Origin: Muricoccus harenae | Lineage (GTDB): Bacteria > Pseudomonadota > Alphaproteobacteria > Acetobacterales > Acetobacteraceae | Direction: 5' to 3' | Length of the DNA: 41,483 nucleotides | NCBI RefSeq assembly: GCF_009848505.1 | Contig: NZ_WWDL01000040.1 | Coordinates: forward strand, 1-41,483 | Shown here: positions 25,241-33,866 of the stretch, in pieces | How the letters are laid out: every line of letters starts with the position of its first letter | How positions within the stretch are numbered: the stretch's first letter is position 1 | Notes under the pieces: generated by a model | Database searches by the model: none | Seen by the model: only the letters and a program-made list of their open reading frames with translations | What the model was told of the DNA's origin: nothing | Made by a program: the position numbers and the translations under genes

Positions 25241-26236
25241 TCAGTCCGGCAGCACGGGTGGCTTGGCGAGCCCTTCGGCCCGCAGTCGATCGACAAGGGC
25301 GCCGAGGCGCCGCCGCCGATAGGAATCGATGTCCTGGCCGGCATGATCCAGGAAACCCTGCCCCGTGCGAAGCCCAATCCGGCCTTCGCGCATGTTCCGT
25401 TCCACGATCTCCGGCGCGCGGTAGCGTTCATGCCCCAGCGCGCCGGTGAGATAGCGGCTGGCGTGGTAGAGGATGTCGCCGCCGCCCCAGTCGATGAACT
25501 CCAGCATCCCCAGCACGCCGAAGCGGAAGCCGAAGCCGTATTTCACGGCCTTGTCGATATCCTCGGCGCTGGCGACGCCTTCCTCGACCATGCGGGCTGC
25601 CTCGTTCATCGCCAGTGCCTGGATGCGCGGCACGATGAAGCCGGGGCTGGCCGCGCAGGTCACGGGCACCTTGCCGACGGCTTCCAGCACGGCATTCAGC
25701 CGCGCCAGGACCTCCGGCGCCGTCCCGCGCCCGGGCGAGACCTCCACCAGGGGGATGATATAGGCCGGGTTGAGCCAATGCGCGTTCAGGAAGCGCTCAG
25801 GCCCCATCACAGCCGGGGAAAGGTCATCCACCAGGATGGTCGAGGTGGTGGAGGCCAGGATCGCATCCGGCGCCATCAGCGCGGAGGCACGGGCCAGGAT
25901 GTCGCGCTTGAGGTCGAGGATCTCGGGGACGCCTTCGAAGACGACCCCGGCCTCTGGCAGCACGGCCGCCGCCTCCGCATCCGGCGCGACGCGAACGCGC
26001 GCCAGAAGGGTGTCTGCCAGGGCCGGATCGAACAGGCCCAGCTCGCCCAGGGTGCGCAGCGCATCGCCGATCTCGGCCAGCGCCTCGCGTCGCAACACAT
26101 CGAAAGCTTCCGGCGCACGCGGCTTGGCGTCGAGCAGCACCACCTCATGCCCGGCATAGGCGAATTGCACGGCAATTCCGCGCCCCATTCGCCCTGCCCC
26201 GAGGCAGGCAACGGTCGCGCGGTCAGGCGAAGCCAT
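25241..26236 (-). CDS. 3-hydroxyacyl-CoA dehydrogenase-family protein
   Basis: A 331-residue NAD-dependent enzyme. The N-terminal Rossmann domain has CLGAGRMGRGIAVQFA (GxGxxG at 13-18), the catalytic region is NAHWLNPAYIIPLVEV with the expected His, and the C-terminal helical domain includes PGFIVPRIQALAMNEAARMVEEGVAS and DIDKAVKYGFGFR. It could oxidise a 3-hydroxyacyl-CoA or a 3-hydroxy acid such as carnitine or gulonate. Its start overlaps the end of the opine-dehydrogenase-like gene by 14 bases. Confidence 0.88.
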   Translation of the reverse strand: MASPDRATVACLGAGRMGRGIAVQFAYAGHEVVLLDAKPRAPEAFDVLRREALAEIGDALRTLGELGLFDPALADTLLARVRVAPDAEAAAVLPEAGVVFEGVPEILDLKRDILARASALMAPDAILASTTSTILVDDLSPAVMGPERFLNAHWLNPAYIIPLVEVSPGRGTAPEVLARLNAVLEAVGKVPVTCAASPGFIVPRIQALAMNEAARMVEEGVASAEDIDKAVKYGFGFRFGVLGMLEFIDWGGGDILYHASRYLTGALGHERYRAPEIVERNMREGRIGLRTGQGFLDHAGQDIDSYRRRRLGALVDRLRAEGLAKPPVLPD

Positions 26237-27335
26237 GGCGCAGCACTCTGTCGATCCCGCCGCGATTCAGCGCGCCCAGGCCGGCATCCGCCAGGGTGCG
26301 CCCGGCATGGTCAGGTGTTTGGCCGCGGATGGCGGCACCGATGGCCGAAAAGGCGCGCGCGAGCGGCACATCCACCCCCGCCAGGCCGGCCGCCGAAATG
26401 ATGAGGGATAGGCCGAGGCGCAGGTCCTCCATCATGTAGCGGTGCTCGGTGAGGATGATCCGCTCCCGCCAGTCCCCCGATTCGGTCAGGCGGTCATGCG
26501 AGGCGCGGCCATACATCCATTCCTCGCCTTCCTTGGCGTAGTGATGGGCGAGCGGGAAATGCGGCGCGCCATAGCCCAGCGCCTCGCGCACCGCCACGCG
26601 CTCGGCATCCAGCGCATCAGTGGTGCGGCGGATGGCAGGGACGGTGCCCTCGTTGTGGATGTCCCATTTCTCGAAGTGTTCGAGCGGACCGGCATTCATA
26701 ATGATCAGCGGCGGATGGATGATGGCGCCCGCGTTCATCAGCGCGCCGGACAGGGCGTCGCCGCAAGGCTCGATCACGCCCGGGAAGGCGGCGCCGATCA
26801 CATCCAGCGCCATCTCCGCACGGTCCAGCGGGAAAACACCGACGGGCAGGCGCTTCGCGCGAACGGTGATGGCGACCTGGAAGGGCCCGTGCTTGCGCGC
26901 CAGCCAAGGGAGCGTGCCGGTCTCGGCGAAGGCCACCTTCGGATTGCGGCCCGAATCATGCAGCACCCGGGCCATCAGCACCGTGCCGAGCGTGCCTGGC
27001 GGCAGGAATACCACCTGACCATCTGCGAGGCATGGCGCCAGCGCTCGCGCGATATCCTGCTGCGCCGTGGCGGGCGCGGGGCAGAGGATCAGATCGGCGC
27101 CATCCACCGCCTCCGCCATGTCGGTGGTGACAAGGGCGAGCCGCGCCTCCCGCATGCCCTGTGCGTCCTTCACGGCGATGGTGCCGCCCGCCGCCCGATG
27201 CGCCTCCACCGCCGCCGCGTCGCGGCGCCACAGCCGCACTTCATGCCCGGCAAGGGCCATGTCGCCGGCGGCGGCGAATGAGCCGTTGCCGCCGCCGAGC
27301 ACGGTGATACGGAGCCTTCGGGCAGGTGGCGTCAT
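26223..27335 (-). CDS. NAD/NADP octopine/nopaline dehydrogenase-family protein
   Basis: A 370-residue oxidoreductase. The N-terminal dinucleotide-binding loop is ITVLGGGNGSFAAAGDMALAGH (here at about 10-31). The C-terminal opine-dehydrogenase domain contains GALMNAGAIIHPPLIIMNAG with the catalytic-type His-Pro-Pro. Opine dehydrogenases join an amino acid to a keto acid or run in reverse; the substrates here are unknown. The ATG at 27335 overlaps the acyl-CoA synthetase stop (ATGA). Its presence within a CoA-type catabolic operon is odd and may point to an N-containing substrate with a secondary amine. Confidence 0.85.
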   Translation of the reverse strand: MTPPARRLRITVLGGGNGSFAAAGDMALAGHEVRLWRRDAAAVEAHRAAGGTIAVKDAQGMREARLALVTTDMAEAVDGADLILCPAPATAQQDIARALAPCLADGQVVFLPPGTLGTVLMARVLHDSGRNPKVAFAETGTLPWLARKHGPFQVAITVRAKRLPVGVFPLDRAEMALDVIGAAFPGVIEPCGDALSGALMNAGAIIHPPLIIMNAGPLEHFEKWDIHNEGTVPAIRRTTDALDAERVAVREALGYGAPHFPLAHHYAKEGEEWMYGRASHDRLTESGDWRERIILTEHRYMMEDLRLGLSLIISAAGLAGVDVPLARAFSAIGAAIRGQTPDHAGRTLADAGLGALNRGGIDRVLRHGFA

Positions 27336-28804
27336 GCTGTGGTTCCGATCAGGGGACGAAGCTCGAAATGCCGCACCTTGCCCAGTGCCGTGCGGGGCAA
27401 GGCATCGGTGAAGATGACGCGGCGCGGCACCTTGAAGCGGGCCAGCTGCGCCGAGACATGCGCGCGCACTGCCGCCTCCTCCAGCACCATGCCGGCGCGC
27501 AGCACGAGGAAGGCGACCGGCACTTCCTGCCATTTCGGGTCCGGTGCGCCGAGCACGGCGGCCTCGGCAATGGCGGGGTGCTCCAGCAGCACGCGCTCCA
27601 CCTCGGCCGGATAGATGTTCTCGCCGCCCGAAATGATCATGTTCTTGCGGCGGTCATGCACGTGGAAATAGCCGTCCGCATCGCGCGTGCCGATGTCGCC
27701 GGTGCGATACCAGCCATTCTCCATGCAGGCGCGCGTTGCCGCCTCGTCCCGCCAATAGCCGCAGAACAGGTTGCGGCCGCGCAGCAGCACCTCGCCAGCG
27801 ATGCCATGGGGGCAGTCACGCCCCGCGTCATCGGCGATCCGTGCCTCGCAAAGCAAGCCTGGCAGGCCGGTGGAGGTGCCGCGCGAGAGGTCGCCGCCCA
27901 GACGGGTGTAGATCGCGATCGGGCAGCTTTCCGTCGCGCCATAGACCTGCAGCAGCGGCACGCCCCGCGACATCACGGCATCGGTCACCGCCCGATGGAC
28001 CGGCTCCGAACCCGTGCTGATGGCCCGCAGCGAGGAGAGGTCGGCCTCTGCCCAGCCCGGTGCCGCCAACAGGGCGCGGATAGTGGCGGGAACCAGCAGG
28101 GTGAGGCTCGGCCGGTCCTGCATGATCGCGGCCAGCACCGCATCGGGCTGGAAGCGGGAATGGATGGTGACGGTGGCGCCGGCCTGCAGCGCTGGCGTGG
28201 TCTGGATGTTGAGCCCGCCCACATGGAAGAAGGGCAGCACCGAGAGGATGTGGTCCTCCGCCCCCATGCGATGCATGTGGTGGCTCATCACCGCATTGTG
28301 GAACAGCGCCTCCTGCCGGAGCAACGCGCCCTTCGGCCGGCCTGTCGTGCCGGAGGTGTAGACGAGCAGCACGGGATCATCGAGCGTGCCCGGGCCTTCG
28401 GCATCGGACTCGCCTTCCGGGATTTCGAAGGGTGCGGTGGGGAGGCCGGGCGCGGCCTCGCGCAAGGCGTCCAGGAATTCCGCCTCGGCAAAGGCGACGC
28501 GCGGCTCCGCATGGCGCAGAATATAGCCCAGCTCGGCCGCAGCGAGCCGCCAGTTCAGCGGAAGCAGGATCACGCCCAGCCGCGCGCAGGCATAGAGAAG
28601 CGAGAGATAGGTCGGCCCATTGGCCGCCAGCACCGCGACGCGATCGCCCGCCTGGACGCCGTAACCTGTGCGCAGCAGATGTGCCGCCCGTCCGATCTCC
28701 TCCGCGAAACCGGCATAGGTGATGGACACACCCTCGAAGCGGATCGCCACCTTCGCCGGCCCGAAGGCGGCGTTGCGGTCGATGAAGCTGGCGAGGTTCG
28801 TCAC
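27332..28804 (-). CDS. AMP-forming acyl-CoA synthetase
   Basis: A 490-residue ANL-superfamily ligase. It has the P-loop VYTSGTTGRPKGALL, the GATESCPIAIYTR-like adenine-binding turn (VYGATESCP), YRTGDIGTRDADGYFHVHDR (hinge region) and the C-terminal IISGGENIYPAEVERVL and LGKVRHFEL with the catalytic lysine. It activates a carboxylic acid to its CoA thioester in the cytoplasm. The acid is unknown; the resemblance is to short- or medium-chain and benzoate-type ligases. It lies 4 bases from the acyl-CoA dehydrogenase gene and overlaps the opine-dehydrogenase-like gene. Confidence 0.9.
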   Translation of the reverse strand: MTNLASFIDRNAAFGPAKVAIRFEGVSITYAGFAEEIGRAAHLLRTGYGVQAGDRVAVLAANGPTYLSLLYACARLGVILLPLNWRLAAAELGYILRHAEPRVAFAEAEFLDALREAAPGLPTAPFEIPEGESDAEGPGTLDDPVLLVYTSGTTGRPKGALLRQEALFHNAVMSHHMHRMGAEDHILSVLPFFHVGGLNIQTTPALQAGATVTIHSRFQPDAVLAAIMQDRPSLTLLVPATIRALLAAPGWAEADLSSLRAISTGSEPVHRAVTDAVMSRGVPLLQVYGATESCPIAIYTRLGGDLSRGTSTGLPGLLCEARIADDAGRDCPHGIAGEVLLRGRNLFCGYWRDEAATRACMENGWYRTGDIGTRDADGYFHVHDRRKNMIISGGENIYPAEVERVLLEHPAIAEAAVLGAPDPKWQEVPVAFLVLRAGMVLEEAAVRAHVSAQLARFKVPRRVIFTDALPRTALGKVRHFELRPLIGTTA

Positions 28805-28808
28805 CCGC

Positions 28809-30077
28809 TCAGTCGTCCTTCTCGCCTGGCTTGTAGAGTGTGTCGCGACCCAGACGATCCAGGCAGATCTCGGCGGTCCAGGGCAGCATCAGGGAGCCGC
28901 AGCGGCTGTCGCGGTAGATACGCTCCAAAGGCAGGCTCTTCAGCATCGCCTGGCCGCCGCAGGTGCGGATGGCCTTGGTGGCGATGGCATTGGCGTTCTC
29001 CATCACCGTGTGCTGCGCGGCATAGGCGCGCTGCACCTGTTCCCGCGTAGGATCGGCACGCGCCTCGCGCACAGCCTGGAACCAGAGCGCCTTGGTCTGC
29101 TCCAGCATCACCCGCATCTCCGCCACCGCGATCTGCTTGGTGGGGAACATGCGGCGCTTCACCGGCGGCATGCCCGGCAGCTCGCCGCGCAGATAGGAGA
29201 CCGTGAAGTCATAGGCCGCCTGGGCGAGGCCCATATAGGTGGGCGTCAGCGTCATGAACATGTGCGGCCAACGGCCGGCGGCCTGGAAGTAGACGCCGCG
29301 CGGCATGAGCATGGCGTCCTCCGGGACGAACACGTCCTTCAGCAGCAGTGTGCGGGAAACGGTGCCGCGCATGCCCAGCGGATCCCAATCCCCCACCACC
29401 GAAACACCCGGCGCATTGGCCGGCACTGCGAGGTAAAGCGTGTTGCGGCGGCTGGCCGCCTCTTCCCCCGCGCGCTCCGTGCAGAGGATGCCGTAGTAAT
29501 CCGCGGAGCCGGAGAGGCTGGCGAAGATCTTCTTCCCGTTGATGACATAGCCGCCTTCAACCGGACGCGCCTCGGTGCCGAAGGCGATCGCGCCGGCCGC
29601 CGCCGCGCCGCCTTCGGAGAAGGGCTGCGAGTAGATGGCGCCGTCCTGTACGATGCGCTGGTAATGCTTTGACCGGCGCGCGCGATGCGCGGCACGGTCG
29701 GCCTCGCTCATCTCCAGGTCTTCGGACAGCAGCCCGGACCAGAGGGTGGAGCAGACATGCATGTTCCAGGACAGCGCCGTGGCGCCGCAATAGCGGCCCA
29801 GTTCGGCGGCCGTCAGGCAATAGGTGGTGAAATCCGCCCCCTCGCCGCCATCCACCTCCGGCACGCAGATGCGGAGCAGGCCTTCCCCGTGCATGTCGCG
29901 GAAGTTCTCGATGGGAAAGCGCGCCTCCCGATCGTATTCCGCGGCACGAGGCGCCAGCACGGCCTTGCCGAAGCGCCGCGCGCGGGCGGTCAGCTCCGCC
30001 TGCTGTGGCGTGAGATTGAAGGCCTCCGGCGCGAAGATGGGTTCGTCCTGGATCATGTCGGCGGGCAGGGTGTCCAT
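28809..30077 (-). CDS. acyl-CoA dehydrogenase-family flavoprotein
   Basis: A 422-residue acyl-CoA dehydrogenase-fold protein. Motifs are QPFSEGGAAAAG (FAD/substrate loop), YVINGKKIFASLSGSADYY, DPLGMRGTVSRTLLL and the C-terminal IRTCGGQAMLKSLPLERIYRD. The start at ATG 30077 has AAGGA 7 bases upstream and overlaps the hydrolase stop as TGATG. It should form a double bond in the CoA ester made by the next gene and give its electrons to ETF and then ETF-QO (encoded at 34.7 kb). The substrate is unknown; it is distinct from the methylsuccinyl-CoA enzyme at 10.9 kb. Confidence 0.88.
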   Translation of the reverse strand: MDTLPADMIQDEPIFAPEAFNLTPQQAELTARARRFGKAVLAPRAAEYDREARFPIENFRDMHGEGLLRICVPEVDGGEGADFTTYCLTAAELGRYCGATALSWNMHVCSTLWSGLLSEDLEMSEADRAAHRARRSKHYQRIVQDGAIYSQPFSEGGAAAAGAIAFGTEARPVEGGYVINGKKIFASLSGSADYYGILCTERAGEEAASRRNTLYLAVPANAPGVSVVGDWDPLGMRGTVSRTLLLKDVFVPEDAMLMPRGVYFQAAGRWPHMFMTLTPTYMGLAQAAYDFTVSYLRGELPGMPPVKRRMFPTKQIAVAEMRVMLEQTKALWFQAVREARADPTREQVQRAYAAQHTVMENANAIATKAIRTCGGQAMLKSLPLERIYRDSRCGSLMLPWTAEICLDRLGRDTLYKPGEKDD

Positions 30078-30844
30078 CACCGATCCTTCCCTGTGAGATG
30101 GCGGTCCAGGAATTCCAGGACGGCCGCATCGAATTCACCCGGAGCCTCGATCTGCGGCATGTGCCCGACACCGGACAGGCAGACATACTCCGCGCCGGGA
30201 ATCTTGCCGGCCATGCGCTCCATCACCGGGGCGGGAGCATTGCTATCCGCCTCCCCGGCAAGGCAGAGCGTCGGGATCCGGATGGCGCCCAGGCTCGCGC
30301 GCTCGTCGAAGGTAACGAGGCAATGCACTGCCGCGCGGAAGGTGGTGGCTGGCGTGGCACCCAGCGCCTCAACGGCAAGCGCCCGCCAGGCCGGACCCAC
30401 ACCCCGCGGCCCGACGAGCTTCGCCAGCGTGTCCTCCGCGATATCCGCGAGCGACAAGCCCTCATCCAGCGGTTTCAGCCGCGCCGCCACGAACTTCTGC
30501 TGGAACTCGCCCGAGGGGTTCCCGAAGGCAGGGCTAGTGGCGCAGAGAATGGCGGCGGCATAGGCATCCGGCCGGCGCCGCAGCAGGGTTTGCGCCACCA
30601 TGCCGCCCATGGAATGACCGAGCAGCACGGGCCGCTCCAGACCTTGTCTGGCAATCGCCGATTCCACATCGGCGGCCAGTCCCTCGAAATCCATCGCACC
30701 CACTGGGGGGCGGTTTCCATAGCCCGGAAAGTCCAGCGGCACGGGCCGGTAGCCCCGCGCGGAGAAGGACGCGCGCTGCGGCCGCCAGAGCCGGGAATCG
30801 GCGCCGATCCCATGCAGCATCACGATCGCCGTCGCATCCGCCAT
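30077..30844 (-). CDS. alpha/beta-fold hydrolase
   Basis: A 255-residue hydrolase. The oxyanion HG is at 11-12, the nucleophile elbow LGHSMGG has Ser78, the acid is Asp200 in LAGEADSNAP and the base His228 in GVGHMP. It resembles 3-oxoadipate enol-lactonase-type enzymes. The ATG at 30844 has GGAGA 8 bases upstream; the frame is open to a TTG at 30913, but that region is AT-richer and lacks a ribosome site. Following a NicX-like dioxygenase, it could act as an N-formylmaleamate deformylase (NicD role) or hydrolyse another ring-cleavage product. Confidence 0.88.
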   Translation of the reverse strand: MADATAIVMLHGIGADSRLWRPQRASFSARGYRPVPLDFPGYGNRPPVGAMDFEGLAADVESAIARQGLERPVLLGHSMGGMVAQTLLRRRPDAYAAAILCATSPAFGNPSGEFQQKFVAARLKPLDEGLSLADIAEDTLAKLVGPRGVGPAWRALAVEALGATPATTFRAAVHCLVTFDERASLGAIRIPTLCLAGEADSNAPAPVMERMAGKIPGAEYVCLSGVGHMPQIEAPGEFDAAVLEFLDRHLTGKDR

Positions 30845-30905
30845 GCCAGCCGTCTCCTGCGCCGCGCCAATCATATGAAAAGGAATATTTCTGTCCAGCA
30901 GCAAA

Positions 30906-31952
30906 TTATCCAAACATGTCCTGCAACGCGCCCTTCACGACCACCGGCACTCCATCCACCAGAATGTCCGTGCCCATGACGGGAATGTCGAAATGCCCAG
31001 GAGTATAACGTCCGGCGAACTCATTCGCCCCGGTGGAGAACAGGAAGTTGCCGGAGACGGCGCGCAGTTCCGTGCCGTTGGTGTCCCGCTTCCCATACAT
31101 GGACAGCGCCTCGTAGCGGGCCGCCGGGTTCATGCCGAAGCCGACATGGGAAACAGCGTAGGCTTCCTTGTCGCCCCAGGCAGCGAAGGACTGGCGCATC
31201 ATCTCGGCATCCGGACCGCTGCCCTCGATGGCGGTGACATAGTCATTTTCGATCGTCAGGCGGATCGGGGCGGCCAGGTAGCGCTGGAAGGTCAGGTTGA
31301 TGTCGCCGGTGTCCAGCACCAGCGTGCCGTTCACCGTGCCGGCGGCGGGGAAGCTCACCACCAGCCCACCGGGCCAGTGCGCCAGCGTCCCGGGCCGGTC
31401 CGTCCAACCCCAGACGCCCACGGTAGCCGCGCCCGCCATCTCGATCTCCAATGCCGTGCCGGCCGCCGAGCGGACGCTCATGCGCTTCGATCCGCGCAAC
31501 ATCTTCGTCGCGGCCTTCACCCTGGCCGCCAGGGCATCGTCCGGACGCATCCGCTCCAGTGCCTCGGGATGTTCGTTGGAGATGGAGAGGATGCGCGCCC
31601 CGGCCTTCAGGATGGCCGCGGTCTCCCGCGCATGCATCAATCCCTGCACCGTCAGGTCCACCACTAGCCCGCTGGCGCCCAGCGCCCCCACCACTGGCTC
31701 CAGCCCGCCGATCGCCTCACTGGCGCCGGTCGAGCGCACGGGTACGGGATAGGGGTTGCGTCCAGTGGGCAGCACGAGATGGAATGGCCGGGCACCCAGC
31801 CGCAGCAGGGCCAGTTCCGCCAAATGAACGTTCAGCGCACGCGACTGCGTCTCGGAGAGGATGGCCACCGCCTCCCCCGGCTTCACGGCGCATTTCGCCA
31901 GGATCTCGGTGAAGGCTTCGATCCACTTGTGCTCGATGCGGTCCGCAAACAT
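30906..31952 (-). CDS. NicX-like Fe(II) ring-cleaving dioxygenase / M29-like protein
   Basis: A 348-residue protein, the length of 2,5-dihydroxypyridine 5,6-dioxygenase (NicX). It shares many short segments with NicX as I recall it: GTLVLDTGDINL (209-220), the SHVGFG His (His269), GNFLFSTGAN (Ser306) and GRYTPGHFDIP (His320, Asp322), which are the family's iron-ligand positions. Related proteins are often misnamed leucyl aminopeptidase (M29). The ATG at 31952 fits the family length. It is the first gene of a seven-gene operon, divergent from a MarR regulator. The pathway would open an N-heterocyclic or similar ring and feed CoA-linked steps. The true substrate is unproven. Confidence 0.75.
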   Translation of the reverse strand: MFADRIEHKWIEAFTEILAKCAVKPGEAVAILSETQSRALNVHLAELALLRLGARPFHLVLPTGRNPYPVPVRSTGASEAIGGLEPVVGALGASGLVVDLTVQGLMHARETAAILKAGARILSISNEHPEALERMRPDDALAARVKAATKMLRGSKRMSVRSAAGTALEIEMAGAATVGVWGWTDRPGTLAHWPGGLVVSFPAAGTVNGTLVLDTGDINLTFQRYLAAPIRLTIENDYVTAIEGSGPDAEMMRQSFAAWGDKEAYAVSHVGFGMNPAARYEALSMYGKRDTNGTELRAVSGNFLFSTGANEFAGRYTPGHFDIPVMGTDILVDGVPVVVKGALQDMFG

Positions 31953-31968
31953 CCTTGCCGCCCCTGTC

Positions 31969-31988
31969 CGTCCGGTGTCATTCGGACG
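31969..31988. promoter_or_regulatory. inverted repeat, candidate MarR operator
   Basis: CGTCCG (31969-31974) and CGGACG (31983-31988) with an 8-base spacer form a 20-bp dyad in the 58-base divergent region between the NicX-like gene and marR. This fits a MarR dimer site controlling both directions. It is a short repeat in GC-rich DNA, so chance is possible. Confidence 0.4.
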
Positions 31989-32010
31989 CGGATCGGGGGT
32001 CCCGGTCAAG

Positions 32011-32463
32011 ATGCATGAAAAGGGATATAATCCGCCCGTGGCAGGATTTACCGAGACCTACCTGCCCTATCTGCTGGCCCGCGCGAGCCATGAGGTTTCC
32101 TCCAGCTTCCATGCCGCGCTCAAGAATTGGGACCTATCCGTGCCGGAATGGCGCGTCCTTGCCTGCCTGACGGATGCGGACGGGCTGGGGGTGGGGCAGC
32201 TGGCCGGAATGGCCCTGATGAAGCAGCCCAGCATGACCAAGGTGCTCGACCGTATGGAGGCGGAGGGGTTGGTCCGCCGGAAGGCCACTGCCGAGGATCG
32301 GCGCCGCGTGCTGATCCACATCACCCCCAAGGGCCGCGCGCGGGTGAAGCCGGTGCTCGCCGCCGCCCAGGCCCATCAGCGCGCGCGGCTGGCACCTTTC
32401 GACGAGGCCGAGCGCGCCGTGATCCTGCGCGCCCTGCACCTGCTGATCGGGGAGGAAGGCTGA
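32011..32463 (+). CDS. MarR-family transcriptional regulator
   Basis: A 150-residue MarR regulator. It has dimer helices at each end, a winged helix with LSVPEWRVLACLTDADGLGVGQLAGMALMKQPSMTKVLDRME (seen as SVPEWRVLACL, QPSMTKVLDRMEAEGLV) and the wing RRKATAEDRRRVLIHITPKG. The ATG at 32011 is one start; a GTG at 32038 is another, since a perfect TATAAT box lies at 32026-32031. It sits 2 bases before eutB and is divergent from the NicX-like operon, so it may control either or both. Confidence 0.9.
   Translation: MHEKGYNPPVAGFTETYLPYLLARASHEVSSSFHAALKNWDLSVPEWRVLACLTDADGLGVGQLAGMALMKQPSMTKVLDRMEAEGLVRRKATAEDRRRVLIHITPKGRARVKPVLAAAQAHQRARLAPFDEAERAVILRALHLLIGEEG
32026..32031 (+). promoter_or_regulatory. 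consensus -10 box inside the annotated marR start region
   Basis: A perfect TATAAT in an otherwise GC-rich stretch. A transcript starting 7 bases downstream would begin exactly at the GTG at 32038, giving a leaderless marR mRNA. No good -35 box is seen at the matching distance, which weakens the call. Confidence 0.35.
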
Positions 32464-32465
32464 GC

Positions 32466-33866
32466 ATGGGATGTTGGACCGCCATCGCAGGAGGAGAACA
32501 GTACCGCTTCGAAGGCCTCGCCCAACTCCTCGCCGCCGCCTCGCCCCGCCGCTCCGGCGATGACCTGGCCGGGATCGCCGCCACCAGCGACGCGCAGCGC
32601 GTAGCCGCCCGCTTCGCCCTGGCCGACCTGCCGCTCCGCGCGTTTCTGTCGGAAGCCGTGGTCCCCTATGAGGCGGATGAAGTCACGCGCCTCATCCTCG
32701 ACACGCATGACGCAGCTGCCTTTGCACGCATCGCGCATCTGACGGTGGGCGACTTCCGTGACTGGCTGCTCTCGCATGAAGCGGATGCCGTGGCCCTGGC
32801 CGCCATCTCGCCCGGGCTGACACCGGAGATGGTGGCGGCCACCTCGAAGCTCATGCGGAACCAGGACCTGATCGCGGTCGAGCGCAAGCGGCGCGTCGTC
32901 ACCGCCTTCCGAAGCACACTCGGGCTGGAAGGCCGATTGGCGACACGGCTGCAGCCCAACCACCCGACGGACGACCTGCGCGGCATCGCCGCCTACACGC
33001 TGGATGGGCTGCTGAACGGCTCGGGCGATGCCGTGATCGGCGTGAATCCGGCCACGGACAGCGTGCCCAATGGCATCGCCCTGCTGGAGATGCTGGATGG
33101 TCTGCGCAGGCAATACGACATCCCCACCCAGACCTGCGTGCTGACGCATGTGACGAACGCCATGGAGATCATGCAGCGCGGCGCCCCCGTCGATCTTGTC
33201 TTCCAATCGGTGGCGGGCACGGAAGGTGCCAATCGCGGCTTCGGCGTCGACCTCGCCATCCTTCGGGAAGCGCGGGATGCGGCGCTGTCCCTGAAGCGCG
33301 CCGGTCCATCCGGCGAGGTGATGTATTTCGAAACCGGCCAGGGCAGTGCCCTGTCCGCCGAGGCCCATCACGGGGTGGACCAGCAGACGCTGGAGGCACG
33401 CGCCTATGCCGTCTGCCGTGCGTTCCGCCCACTGCTGGTGAATACGGTGGTGGGCTTCATCGGCTCCGAATATCTCTATGACGGCAAGCAGATCATCCGC
33501 GCCGGGCTCGAAGACCATTTCTGCGGCAAGCTGCTCGGCCTGCCGATGGGGGTGGATGTCTGCTACACCAACCATGCCGAGGCTGATGGCGACGACATGG
33601 ACGGGCTGATGACCCTCCTCGCCGCCGCGGGCGTGCATTTTCTCATCTGCGTGCCTGGCGCCGACGACATCATGCTTAACTATCAGAGCCTCTCCTTCCA
33701 CGACGTCCTGGCGCTGCGGACGATGCTCGGCCTGCGCCCCGCGCCGGAATTCGAGGATTGGCTAATCCGCATGGGCATCGCCCGCCCCGGTGGCCCTATC
33801 CGCCCGCCGGAATTGGCCGCATCCCGCCTGATGCAGCTGGCGCATGAGGCGGGCGCCCGTGGCTGA
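32466..33866 (+). CDS. eutB: ethanolamine ammonia-lyase large subunit
   Basis: A 466-residue protein of EutB length. Signature segments include LMRNQDLIAVERKRRVVTAFR, RLQPNHPTDDLRGIAAYTLDGLL, GVNPATDSV, CVLTHVTNAMEIMQRGAPVDLVFQSVAGTE (seen as TNAMEIMQRG and QSVAGTEGAN), YFETGQGSALSAEAHHG and VCYTNHAEADGDDMD. With EutC it uses adenosylcobalamin to convert ethanolamine to acetaldehyde and ammonia. It is the middle gene of marR-eutB-eutC, and no microcompartment shell, EutR or permease genes are near, so it belongs to the compartment-free type. The acetaldehyde dehydrogenase must be encoded elsewhere. Confidence 0.95.
   Translation: MGCWTAIAGGEQYRFEGLAQLLAAASPRRSGDDLAGIAATSDAQRVAARFALADLPLRAFLSEAVVPYEADEVTRLILDTHDAAAFARIAHLTVGDFRDWLLSHEADAVALAAISPGLTPEMVAATSKLMRNQDLIAVERKRRVVTAFRSTLGLEGRLATRLQPNHPTDDLRGIAAYTLDGLLNGSGDAVIGVNPATDSVPNGIALLEMLDGLRRQYDIPTQTCVLTHVTNAMEIMQRGAPVDLVFQSVAGTEGANRGFGVDLAILREARDAALSLKRAGPSGEVMYFETGQGSALSAEAHHGVDQQTLEARAYAVCRAFRPLLVNTVVGFIGSEYLYDGKQIIRAGLEDHFCGKLLGLPMGVDVCYTNHAEADGDDMDGLMTLLAAAGVHFLICVPGADDIMLNYQSLSFHDVLALRTMLGLRPAPEFEDWLIRMGIARPGGPIRPPELAASRLMQLAHEAGARG

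Noticed and set aside
27534-28804. Antisense plus-strand frame across the acyl-CoA synthetase gene (within 27326-29050).
   Set aside because: It has no recognisable motif and opposes a gene with all ANL-ligase motifs.
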